A stretch of DNA of 26,504 nt from CAZKEG01 sp964601575 (lineage in GTDB: Bacteria > Desulfobacterota > Thermodesulfobacteria > Thermodesulfobacteriales > Thermodesulfatatoraceae). Positions 8,745 to 15,745 of this stretch are shown one piece after another; position 1 is the first letter of the stretch; each line of letters begins with the position of its first letter. The notes beneath the pieces are model-generated. The model was not told where the DNA came from. It did no database searches and was given only the letters and a program-made list of their open reading frames with translations. The translations under genes were made by a program, and so were the position numbers. The stretch lies in NCBI GenBank assembly GCA_964601575.1, contig CAZROA010000063.1, positions 1-26,504 on the forward strand. The letters run 5' to 3'.

Positions 8745-9468
8745 TTGGGGCCTCCTGAAAGTGTTCGATTTTTTCCGCCAATTTGACAATGGCCTTTGAC
8801 AATCGTTCGGCAAATAATCGCCCTTTCTCCAAAGTGGCCTTAGAAGGATCACCCCAGACACCACCTGGCCAAAAGCGCCTCTTGTTTCTGACCAAGAGGG
8901 GTTTGGGGAAGGAAGGATATTCCTCCGGGCTAGTACCTTTGACTAAATTCGGGTGGAAATAGAGCATCAAAGAGGTCTCAAATTCACCGGCATGAGAGTC
9001 TTTTTCCGTCTCAAGGAGATCAAAGGCACTTTCTCGAAGTAGATCCAGGATAGAGGCCACTGCTACCTTGGCCTCTTTCTTTTCATAGATAAAGCTCTCC
9101 CCGGCATCGATCAAAAAGGCCATATGGGTGCCTCCGGCATGCCCAGAAAGGATCAAGAAATGCCGAAGTCCTTGTTCATAGTAAGAAGATAAGATATCTA
9201 AGGTCAGATTTTTTAGGGTTTCTCCTCGAATGGTGATCGTCCCCGGGTGCTCTCTGGTGCTTCGACATAGTCCATAATAGACCGGAGGCCCGACAAAAAG
9301 AGGGCGTTTTTGGCTGGCCAAAAGGGCCAGTTCAAACATCTGGATGGTATCCGTACCTAAGGGGAGATGTTTTCCATGTTCTTCTACCGACCCAAAAGGT
9401 AACACGATGGTTCTGGTCTTTTTCAGGCCTTCTTCGAATTCGGGCATGGTTAGTTCGGTGATCAGCAT
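8737..9468 (-). CDS. Creatininase-family metal-dependent amidohydrolase
   Basis: 243 residues with family signatures: PFGSVEEHGKHLPLGTD (24-40; E29, H31 and D40 align with metal ligands E34, H36 and D45 of creatininase), SGHAGGTH in mid-protein, and DSHAGEFETSL supplying further metal ligands. The family contains creatinine amidohydrolase, Fe(II)-dependent formamide hydrolase of deazaflavin/riboflavin-type pathways, and the peptide-processing MftE. The substrate here cannot be told from sequence. There is no Shine-Dalgarno before the ATG, and a strong promoter places the transcript start at the ATG itself, so the mRNA is probably leaderless. It is first in an operon with the thioredoxin gene, which overlaps its stop. 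Confidence 0.87.
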   Translation of the reverse strand: MLITELTMPEFEEGLKKTRTIVLPFGSVEEHGKHLPLGTDTIQMFELALLASQKRPLFVGPPVYYGLCRSTREHPGTITIRGETLKNLTLDILSSYYEQGLRHFLILSGHAGGTHMAFLIDAGESFIYEKKEAKVAVASILDLLRESAFDLLETEKDSHAGEFETSLMLYFHPNLVKGTSPEEYPSFPKPLLVRNKRRFWPGGVWGDPSKATLEKGRLFAERLSKAIVKLAEKIEHFQEAPNG

Positions 9469-9474
9469 GTTTTA

Positions 9475-9503
9475 AGTGTAGAAAGCCTAAGCCCAACCGT
9501 CAA
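9475..9503 (-). promoter_or_regulatory. Strong sigma70-type promoter giving a probable leaderless mRNA
   Basis: On the minus strand, TTGACG (9503-9498), exactly 17 bases, then TACACT (9480-9475). The -10 ends 6 bases before the creatininase ATG (9468), so transcription should start at or within a base or two of the start codon. The gene has no ribosome-binding site, which agrees. Confidence 0.6.
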
Positions 9504-9586
9504 CGAATCACGCTATGGTAAGAAGAGGGCTATCATTTTCACGATTTGGCAATAAAATCGGAGAGAATCTGGCCAAGGAGAAGGGC

Positions 9587-10165
9587 ATGGAAAAGAGAAT
9601 CCGCTTCCCGGTGGAGGATCGACAGGTGCTTGAGGGCCTTCAGGCCGGAGACTTGGTGTATATCTCTGGGGTGCTTCTTGCCGCCAGAGACCAGACTCAC
9701 CGACGCCTTATCGAGCTGGTAGAAAAAGGGGAGCCCTTACCCGCTGATCTCACTGGCCATTGTCTCTACTACGTGGGTCCAAGTCCAGCCCCTCCGGGCA
9801 AGGTCATCGGTGCCGCCGGGCCGACCACCGCCTACCGCATGGATGTCTATACCCCTAAACTCCTTGACCTCGGCGTAGCGGCCACCATGGGGAAGGGTAA
9901 ACGAGGCCCCATGGTCAAGGAGGCCTTGAAAAGGGCCCGGGCTATCTATCTGGCTACCTTTGGCGGGGCTGGGGCCTATCTCTCGCGCTGTATCAAGGCC
10001 TGTGAGGTCCTGGCCTTTCCTGAATTGGGGCCTGAGGCCTTGTTTCGACTGGAGGTGGAAGACTTTCCGGCGGTGGTCATCAACGACCTTTTTGGTCGAG
10101 ACTTTTATGAAGAGGCCTGCACCCACTGGAGACAGAGATTACAGGAGGCCAAAGATGATAATTAA
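9587..10165 (+). CDS. Class I (Fe-S) fumarate hydratase, beta subunit
   Basis: 192 residues matching the C-terminal/beta component of two-subunit class I fumarases. It has the swivelling beta-domain features LQAGDLVYISGVLLAARD, GKVIGAAGPTTAYRMD, MGKGKRG and FGGAGAYLSRCI. It works with an alpha subunit holding the [4Fe-4S] cluster to interconvert fumarate and malate. The alpha gene is not in this window; it usually lies next door. The related L-tartrate dehydratase beta subunit is the main alternative. An in-frame ATG at 9515 exists, but AAGGAG (9575-9580) sits 6 bases before the ATG at 9587 and protein similarity starts there. The stop overlaps the next gene by 11 bases, so the two are co-translated. 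Confidence 0.85.
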   Translation: MEKRIRFPVEDRQVLEGLQAGDLVYISGVLLAARDQTHRRLIELVEKGEPLPADLTGHCLYYVGPSPAPPGKVIGAAGPTTAYRMDVYTPKLLDLGVAATMGKGKRGPMVKEALKRARAIYLATFGGAGAYLSRCIKACEVLAFPELGPEALFRLEVEDFPAVVINDLFGRDFYEEACTHWRQRLQEAKDDN

Positions 10166-10574
10166 AGATCAGGAAATATTTCTTGAAACCAAGGGGTTTT
10201 GCGATGTCCATGACCTTACCCCGGCCTTGAGTGAATTTGTCCAAAAAAGTGGGGTTAAGAACGGCCAGGCCTTGGTTCATGTGCCTGGTTCCACCGCTGG
10301 AGTTACTACTATTGAGTTTGAACCCGGAGTGTTGGAAGATCTGTGTCAAGCCCTAGAGAGAATCGCCCCGCAAGACATCCCCTATGCCCATGATAAGGCC
10401 TGGGGCGATGGGAACGGTTTTTCCCATGTACGCGCGGCCCTTTTAAAACCTAGCCTGGTGGTGCCGGTGATCAAGGGGCGTTTGGTGCTTGGTACCTGGC
10501 AGCAAGTGGTCCTCCTTGACTTTGACAATCGTCCCCGCCGACGTCGGGTGATCTTTCAGATCATGGGACTTTAA
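10155..10574 (+). CDS. YjbQ/UPF0047-family protein
   Basis: 139 residues with the family's conserved core: HVPGSTAGVTTIEFEP near 37-52, YAHDKAWGDGNGFSHVRAAL near 76-95, and the C-terminal VVPVIKGRLVLGTWQQVVLLDFD. Members are small trimeric proteins; Escherichia coli YjbQ has weak thiamine-phosphate synthase activity, and the physiological role is unsettled. AGGAGG at 10143-10148 lies 6 bases before the ATG. It overlaps the fumarase beta gene by 11 bases upstream and the convergent YcaO gene by 14 bases at its 3' end. No regulatory signal of its own is visible. Confidence 0.9.
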   Translation: MIIKDQEIFLETKGFCDVHDLTPALSEFVQKSGVKNGQALVHVPGSTAGVTTIEFEPGVLEDLCQALERIAPQDIPYAHDKAWGDGNGFSHVRAALLKPSLVVPVIKGRLVLGTWQQVVLLDFDNRPRRRRVIFQIMGL

Positions 10575-12042
10575 GCGAGCTATTCGAGGCCTTTTTAATT
10601 ACTTCTTTAAATTCAGCCATAAACTTGGGAGATTGAAGGAGATAAGGGGCTTTTGTTTGGGCTAAGCGAAAATATTCGGCGGCTTTTTCGTAATCTTTAG
10701 CCTTTTTATAACACACCGCCGCTTGGCAAAGAATCTGGGGGCTGTTTTTGAGACTCGGTTGGATGGCAAAGGCCTTTTCCAAAAAGACCGTCCCCTCCTG
10801 ATATCGGCCAATATTCATGAGTTGCCTGGCTACCAAGAGATAGGGATGGATCTTGGTGCTCGGGCGATTGAGCCTGGCCCCAGGGATGGTAACGATTACC
10901 GCAGGGATATCCAGATCTTTATGGGTGGTTTCTATTACATAAACCCGAAATCTCTGTCTCTCTAGCAGGGAGAGCAGATGTTCGATCTCGGCCTTAAAAT
11001 CCGGGAAGGAAAACCGGGGGAGTCTTTCAAAAGGGATTTTTTCTCCTTGGTATAAAAAATTCACCTCGTCCCTTGATCTAAACAAGGGGAAGCAAAAGGT
11101 AGGTCCTGCCGGCTGCTTTAGGACCCTTTCGCGATAGATCATCTGGGCCCGATGTTGAGCCAATTCCGTAAGGGCCCTGATCAGGGCCAGCTCCGGATTC
11201 GGGTGCGTCCCGGCGGTGGCGTAAAATTTGAGCTTAGGAATGATCGGGGCCGGATCATAGGCAATGACCGCTATGGTAGAAAGGCCTAAATCCAAAGAGA
11301 AATTCTTAATGATTATTTCCAACCCGGCCTTGGCCAGCTTTTCAAGGAGGTCCCTAATTAGCTCACTTTCGATGCTCTCAGGGTCTATGGTGGGCACGCA
11401 AAGCCTCTCTTCTATCACTTGAGAGATGCAATGCCTCTCGATGATCTCACACAAGGCCTGAAGGATGGCCTCCTCCACGGTGTTTCCAGCAGCCCAACCG
11501 GTGGTGCCGTAAATGTGATAAAACCAAGGCAAGGGTAAGAGGGTCTCTTTTCCTTCGATAAGTTCAAAGGCCTTGGTCCAAATCAGGGGGACATCTTTCA
11601 AGGCCAAAAGGGTCTCCGGCTCTCTGTAGACCGAGACAAAGGGAGAGAGGAGATAATCAAGGGGGATGGCCTGGTCTTTGACCTCGGTATAGGTGAGGAT
11701 CAGGCCTTGATCGAACTGCCTAAGAAAGGAAAAACAACTGAATCTCTCCACAAGCTCCATCAAGGCACTGGCCTTGGCCTGTTCTGGGGTGACCCCTTTC
11801 CCAAAGGTGCTCTCCACGGGGAAAGGGAATTTTTGGGGTAAAAGGCAGGTATAGACCGGTAAACCGAGCTTATCGTATTCCTCTAAGGAGAGGACCTCGG
11901 GCAAAGGGAACCCTAGATTTTGCCAGCGGGTAAGGGCCAGAGAGATCGTTTCTTCCGGGAGACAGGCCTTCTCCTGGCCGTAGGTATATTTTTTAAGGGA
12001 AGATTTTAACAAGTCTCCTCCCGAGCAATTTTTATAGGTCAA
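10561..12042 (-). CDS. YcaO-domain protein with C-terminal TPR-like repeats
   Basis: 493 residues. The YcaO ATP-binding cyclodehydratase-type fold covers about 60-390, with signature helices SALMELVERFS and AAGNTVEEAILQALCEIIERHC and a conserved HPNPELALIRALTELAQHRA helix. About 400-480 forms helical repeats of TPR type (ARQLMNIGRYQEGTVFLEKA, CYKKAKDYEKAAEYFRLA). YcaO enzymes activate amide backbones with ATP to make azolines or thioamides, and some assist RimO methylthiolation of ribosomal protein S12. No TfuA-like partner, radical-SAM enzyme or candidate precursor peptide is adjacent, so a housekeeping or standalone role is more likely than a RiPP cluster. The start is TTG at 12042, supported by GGAGA 5-6 bases upstream. 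It sits just downstream of the haoA terminator and appears to be its own unit. Confidence 0.87.
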   Translation of the reverse strand: MTYKNCSGGDLLKSSLKKYTYGQEKACLPEETISLALTRWQNLGFPLPEVLSLEEYDKLGLPVYTCLLPQKFPFPVESTFGKGVTPEQAKASALMELVERFSCFSFLRQFDQGLILTYTEVKDQAIPLDYLLSPFVSVYREPETLLALKDVPLIWTKAFELIEGKETLLPLPWFYHIYGTTGWAAGNTVEEAILQALCEIIERHCISQVIEERLCVPTIDPESIESELIRDLLEKLAKAGLEIIIKNFSLDLGLSTIAVIAYDPAPIIPKLKFYATAGTHPNPELALIRALTELAQHRAQMIYRERVLKQPAGPTFCFPLFRSRDEVNFLYQGEKIPFERLPRFSFPDFKAEIEHLLSLLERQRFRVYVIETTHKDLDIPAVIVTIPGARLNRPSTKIHPYLLVARQLMNIGRYQEGTVFLEKAFAIQPSLKNSPQILCQAAVCYKKAKDYEKAAEYFRLAQTKAPYLLQSPKFMAEFKEVIKKASNSSLKVP

Positions 12043-12095
12043 ATCTTCTCCAGATGTAGCACAATGGTTGGGTTCCCAAAAGGGTGTAAAAGTTC

Positions 12096-12127
12096 AAAAA
12101 AGAAAGGGGCCACTTTGGTGGCCCCTT
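12096..12127 (-). terminator. Rho-independent terminator of haoCA
   Basis: A perfect 10-bp stem (AAGGGGCCAC 12104-12113 with GTGGCCCCTT 12118-12127) and a 4-base loop, followed on the minus strand by TTTCTTTTTT. It begins 25 bases after the haoA stop. It is one of the clearest intrinsic terminators in the window. Confidence 0.92.
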
Positions 12128-12151
12128 AAACCTTTGAGGGGAAAGGGCTTT

Positions 12152-13507
12152 TTAATATGGGCCTGTTGACATGACTGGGCTTAGCTCTTCAATCTTTTTA
12201 TTCTTGATTCGGTAGTTATAGATAGCCTGGATGTCCTTGTAGATCTGGAACATCTGGAAGAAGCCATGCCAATGGGCGTAATCCGGCCCGGCCATCGCTG
12301 CCCCTTGACGGGCCCGTCGACCATTGTGGTGCCAGAGATAATAGGCCAGTTCCTGAATAGGGTCACTCCATTTGTCTTTTTTGAGTAATCCTTTGGCCTT
12401 GAGGTCATTCAACATGGCTGCAGTCTTATCCCAGTAGAAATTATAAAGGGCCACAGAGTTATCGAGCTTGTTGAAGTGGGCTTCCACAAAGAGCTTGCTG
12501 TGACAATTCAGACAGACCTTACGCATGAGCTGGCGTCCCCGCTCGCCGTCACCCCGCTCACCACTACGTATCACGCTCTTCTTGTGCACCAGGTCCCACT
12601 TGAGGCGCTCGGTGATGTTATGGGTGGTCTTCAGGTCACCGATCCCGCTCATGTGACAGGTGGCGCAGGTAGGCGCGGTGTAGTCGCCAGGCTCCCAGGT
12701 ATCAGGTGCCGCGTCCCAGTTCCATTTTTCACCCTCGGTGAGAAACTTCTGGCCATGGGCACTTTCGTAGTAGATCTCCATATTCGGATGGTCAGGGCCG
12801 AGGTGGCACTTACCGCAGGCCTCGGGCTTGCGGGCCTGGGCGATGCTAAAGGCGTGTCGATTATGGCAGACGGTGCAATTGCCAACGCCTCCGTCGGGGT
12901 ACCGATGCCCGATCCCTCCAGGCCAGCTATCCTTGGTGGGCTTATGATCCGGCCCGAGCTTTACCTCGCCACCGTGGCAGGCCTGGCAACCGCTCTGGCG
13001 GGGAGCAGAGGTCACCGGGCTATTTGGGTCCATGCCGGCAAACACACCGCCTTCAAGGTCATGCCAAAGTTTGACCAGTTTTTCGACCACCGGGCGACTG
13101 GCTAGGGTGGCATGGGCGCTCTTTTCAAATTCTTCTACTTCCGTAGGATGACACCGAGCACAGGTCTTAGGGGAGACGATAGGAGAAGTAAAGATCTTGC
13201 TTCCGCGAATACCCTCACATTGGCTGGCCATAGGAGAACTTTTGGGCACCACGTGACAGTCGTAACAAGAGACACCGGCATGGGCCATGCGACTGTTCTT
13301 CCAATCTTCTACAATCCCGGGGGTCTTTTTGGCGTGGCACTCGATGCACTGGAGGGCCTCCTTGGAATACCCCCTTTTGATGACCAACTCTTTGGTCTTT
13401 GAAAGATCCGGATAGACCGGTTTGGCCTTGGCCCAAACCCCGGTTATGAGAAAGGCGTTTAGCAGGGCTAATAAAAGACTCAATTTCAAGCAATGACCAA
13501 GCCTCAT
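12152..13507 (-). CDS. haoA: Octaheme cytochrome c, hydroxylamine oxidoreductase (HAO) family; probable nitrite/hydroxylamine reductase
   Basis: 451 residues with a signal peptide (cleaved near GVWA, 22-26) and exactly eight CxxCH haem sites starting at 54, 81, 116, 174, 211, 231, 281 and 332, so a periplasmic octaheme protein. The GPDHP at 237-241 resembles the catalytic Asp-His pair of HAO, and CHMSG followed by HNITERLKWD is typical of the family. In Campylobacterota, HaoA paired with a NapC-type cytochrome is thought to reduce nitrite or hydroxylamine. The same is likely here because haoC lies just upstream (11-base gap) and no NrfA is present. Whether the haem cross-linking tyrosine of oxidative HAO is present needs alignment; Y410 in MAGPDYAHWHG is one candidate. 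AAGGAGG lies 7 bases before the ATG. Confidence 0.87.
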   Translation of the reverse strand: MRLGHCLKLSLLLALLNAFLITGVWAKAKPVYPDLSKTKELVIKRGYSKEALQCIECHAKKTPGIVEDWKNSRMAHAGVSCYDCHVVPKSSPMASQCEGIRGSKIFTSPIVSPKTCARCHPTEVEEFEKSAHATLASRPVVEKLVKLWHDLEGGVFAGMDPNSPVTSAPRQSGCQACHGGEVKLGPDHKPTKDSWPGGIGHRYPDGGVGNCTVCHNRHAFSIAQARKPEACGKCHLGPDHPNMEIYYESAHGQKFLTEGEKWNWDAAPDTWEPGDYTAPTCATCHMSGIGDLKTTHNITERLKWDLVHKKSVIRSGERGDGERGRQLMRKVCLNCHSKLFVEAHFNKLDNSVALYNFYWDKTAAMLNDLKAKGLLKKDKWSDPIQELAYYLWHHNGRRARQGAAMAGPDYAHWHGFFQMFQIYKDIQAIYNYRIKNKKIEELSPVMSTGPY

Positions 13508-13518
13508 AAGAGTCCTCC

Positions 13519-14085
13519 TTAATGTTTTTTGTTTTTTCTAGGACTTAGGGTTTTATGGGCTTCAGCCCGCATAGCCGTAATGATGTCTCCGTGCCCGACC
13601 ATTTGGTGACAAGAGATGCAATTTTCCCTGGTAAGCCCCAATTCGTAGGCCCGATGGGCTTGAAAGGCCTTGAGCGGTATACCTGGGGCCACTAGGGTTT
13701 GGTGACATTCTCGACAACCGGATTCATAGGCTTGATGTCGATAAGGAACTTTATGTTTCCAGTGTTCTAGCCAATGTTCCGGAGAACCCTTCCCGCGGAG
13801 ATGCCCTAGATAGTCATTCACCCCGAAGCCGACTTTGCTGGCGAGATAGGCCAAGAGATTACTATGGGGGAGGTGGCAATCGGTGCACTCGGCCTTGATG
13901 GTCCCCTTTTGGGCCGGACCATGGAGCCCTTGTTCCCAAGTTTCGTAAAAGATTTTCATCTCATGGCAAGATTTGCAAAATTCGGCCTTTCCGGTAGAAA
14001 TTACCTTAGAGGCGGTCATTAGAGAGAGGATAGCGGTGATGACCACGCCGATGAGTATTCCGAAGATAATTTTGCCTTTGTCCAT
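13519..14085 (-). CDS. haoC: NapC/NrfH-family membrane tetraheme cytochrome (HaoC-type)
   Basis: 188 residues: one N-terminal membrane anchor (IIFGILIGVVITAILSLMTA, 6-25), then a periplasmic domain with four CxxCH sites (starting at 37, 67, 124 and 156). This is the NapC/NirT/NrfH layout. Such proteins take electrons from the quinol pool and pass them to a periplasmic reductase. Its position 11 bases before haoA argues that it feeds HaoA rather than NapA, matching the haoCA pairs of nautilial and campylobacterial nitrate ammonifiers. The C terminus is basic (SPRKNKKH). AAGGGG lies about 11 bases before the ATG, with the palindrome ATAGGCCTAT between. Its promoter region carries the 37-base element shared with the nap operon. 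Confidence 0.88.
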   Translation of the reverse strand: MDKGKIIFGILIGVVITAILSLMTASKVISTGKAEFCKSCHEMKIFYETWEQGLHGPAQKGTIKAECTDCHLPHSNLLAYLASKVGFGVNDYLGHLRGKGSPEHWLEHWKHKVPYRHQAYESGCRECHQTLVAPGIPLKAFQAHRAYELGLTRENCISCHQMVGHGDIITAMRAEAHKTLSPRKNKKH

Positions 14086-14183
14086 ATAGGCCTATCCCCT
14101 TTTCGTTTTTTGGAAATTAGGTATCTTTTTCTCTAGCTCTCTCGGATAAAAGCCTCCGTGTTACTTACTTATAGGAATTTTTC

Positions 14184-14220
14184 GTAAATGTGCGGTTAAA
14201 GTTGTAACGAAAATGTTAAA
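14184..14220 (-). promoter_or_regulatory. Shared regulator box 1, upstream of haoC and overlapping the start of the kinase gene
   Basis: Plus-strand core GCGGTTAAA (14192-14200), TTGTAAC (14202-14208), GTTAAA (14215-14220), preceded by GTAAAT (14184-14189). Without gaps it matches 22475-22511 at 29 of 37 positions. On the minus strand it reads as TTAAC/TTAC/TTAAC half-sites at 11- and 9-base spacing, as expected for an OmpR-family regulator. It lies about 10 bases upstream of TATAAG (14173-14168), the likely haoC -10, where no good -35 is present, so activation is expected. It ends 3 bases before the kinase ATG. Confidence 0.65.
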
Positions 14221-14223
14221 GAC

Positions 14224-15744
14224 ATGTTTTCTTCCCTAGATCGCAAAATTCTTCTTTCTCTAGCCCTTATTCTCGGCATTTTTTGGCTTTTCTTTGTCTG
14301 GTGGTCCACCAGGGAACAGGAAAGGTTTTATCTGGAACAGATGCGGCGTGAGGCCCAGGGGATTTATCAATATATCGTGCTTGCCCGCGAATGGATTTCA
14401 AGCCACGGTGGTATCTACATCCGGAAAAATAATCATTTTTTCCTGGTGACTCCGTCCCATTTTACTAAAGACCTGGCTGATTTTGCCTCCCCCATGAGAT
14501 TGCCTTTTACCTTTAAAGTAGCGGTCATCAATACCAAGAACCCAGCCCATGTGCCGGATCGATTTGAACGCAAGGCCATTTCTTATTTTCAAGAAAAAAA
14601 CCTCTCTGAATATTGGGAATATCTGGATAAACAACAGGTCTTCAAATACGCTGCCCCTCTGCGTTTTCAAAATGTTTGTTTTGCCTGTCATGAAAACATC
14701 AAACAATTTCAAACACCAGCCTGTATCAGTGTGACTTTGTCGGCCAAACCATTTATTCAAGAATTGAAAAAGAATTCACAAATCTTACTCTTGGCCTCTA
14801 TTACCATCACCCTTCTTATCTTTTTGGTTTTGTTTTTTCTTTTACGACATTTTGTCTTAAATCCTCTTAATTTGTTTATTAAGGCTTCCAGAGAGATTGA
14901 ACAAGGGAATCTCAATGTAAGGGTCAATCTGGCCACCAATGATGAATGGGAGGTATTGAGTCAGTGTTTTAACAATATGCTGGATAGCTTGGTCAAACAT
15001 CAGGAAAAATTAGAAGAAAGGATAAGGGAGGCTACCAAGGAACTACACGTGGCCTATGAAGAACTGAAAAAGACCGAAAAATTCCGCTCAGAATTCTTTT
15101 CTAATATCACCCACGATCTCAAGACCCCGGTTACCGCCCTCAAGGGGGCCATTGATCTTGTGGCCCGAAAGGGTCAGATCGACCAGCGGTATCTTGAAAT
15201 TATCCGCAAGAATATCGAAAAGCTCTCCAAGATGATCAAAGACCTCCTGGACTGTGCCAAACTCGAAAGCGGCCAGATGGAGCTCTTAAAAGAGGAAAAT
15301 GATCTCATCGCCGTTATAAGAGATGCCACCTTTTTGGTGGCCCCTTTGGCCCAAGAAAAACAGATCCAGATTGTTTTTGAACCGCAAGATGATTCTATAG
15401 TTCTTCCCTTTGACTACGAAAAGATCCAGCAAGTGATCTCTAATCTCTTGACCAATGCCATAAAATTTTCCCCACCGGGATCAAAGGTTATCATCCGGGC
15501 TGAAAATTTATCTTCTAAAGCAGTGATCTCTATAGAGGACTTTGGTCCAGGGATTCCTGAGGAAGATTGGCCTAAGGTCTTTAAAAAATTTTATCAAGCC
15601 TCCAAGGAAGCTCGGGAAGGGATCGGTCTTGGGTTGGCCATTTGTAAAGGGATCGTCGAGGCCCATGGAGGCCGGATCTGGGTCTCTAAACCCGACCATC
15701 ACGGGATTATCTTCCACTTTGAATTGCCTATAAAGGGAGAGTGA
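14224..15744 (+). CDS. Membrane sensor histidine kinase with periplasmic haem-c-type (DUF3365/Tll0287-like) sensor domain
   Basis: 506 residues. TM1 is about 8-28 and TM2 about 186-209. The periplasmic domain between them has WISSHGGIY (57-65), typical of DUF3365, and a CFACH haem-c attachment motif at 152-156. A HAMP linker follows (about 210-262) with a coiled coil (to 285), then the phospho-acceptor helix with H297 in NITHDLKTPV and an ATPase domain with NLLTNAIKFSPPG, DFGPGIP and GIGLGLAICKG. A c-haem sensor would suit detection of redox state, NO or another haem ligand; the ligand is inference. It lies between haoCA and nap and is followed after 1 base by its response regulator. There is no clear ribosome-binding site, and the 37-base box ends 3 bases before the ATG. 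The sensor half is more AT-rich than the kinase half. Confidence 0.9.
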   Translation: MFSSLDRKILLSLALILGIFWLFFVWWSTREQERFYLEQMRREAQGIYQYIVLAREWISSHGGIYIRKNNHFFLVTPSHFTKDLADFASPMRLPFTFKVAVINTKNPAHVPDRFERKAISYFQEKNLSEYWEYLDKQQVFKYAAPLRFQNVCFACHENIKQFQTPACISVTLSAKPFIQELKKNSQILLLASITITLLIFLVLFFLLRHFVLNPLNLFIKASREIEQGNLNVRVNLATNDEWEVLSQCFNNMLDSLVKHQEKLEERIREATKELHVAYEELKKTEKFRSEFFSNITHDLKTPVTALKGAIDLVARKGQIDQRYLEIIRKNIEKLSKMIKDLLDCAKLESGQMELLKEENDLIAVIRDATFLVAPLAQEKQIQIVFEPQDDSIVLPFDYEKIQQVISNLLTNAIKFSPPGSKVIIRAENLSSKAVISIEDFGPGIPEEDWPKVFKKFYQASKEAREGIGLGLAICKGIVEAHGGRIWVSKPDHHGIIFHFELPIKGE

Positions 15745-15745
15745 G

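Noticed and set aside
8745..8864. Extended thioredoxin start at 8864
   Set aside because: The extra residues are an out-of-frame shadow of the creatininase gene, and AGGAGG marks the ATG at 8744 before the signal peptide.
12069..12080. TTGGG/CCCAA inverted repeat upstream of the YcaO gene as an operator
   Set aside because: Five-base arms are common by chance and nothing else supports it.
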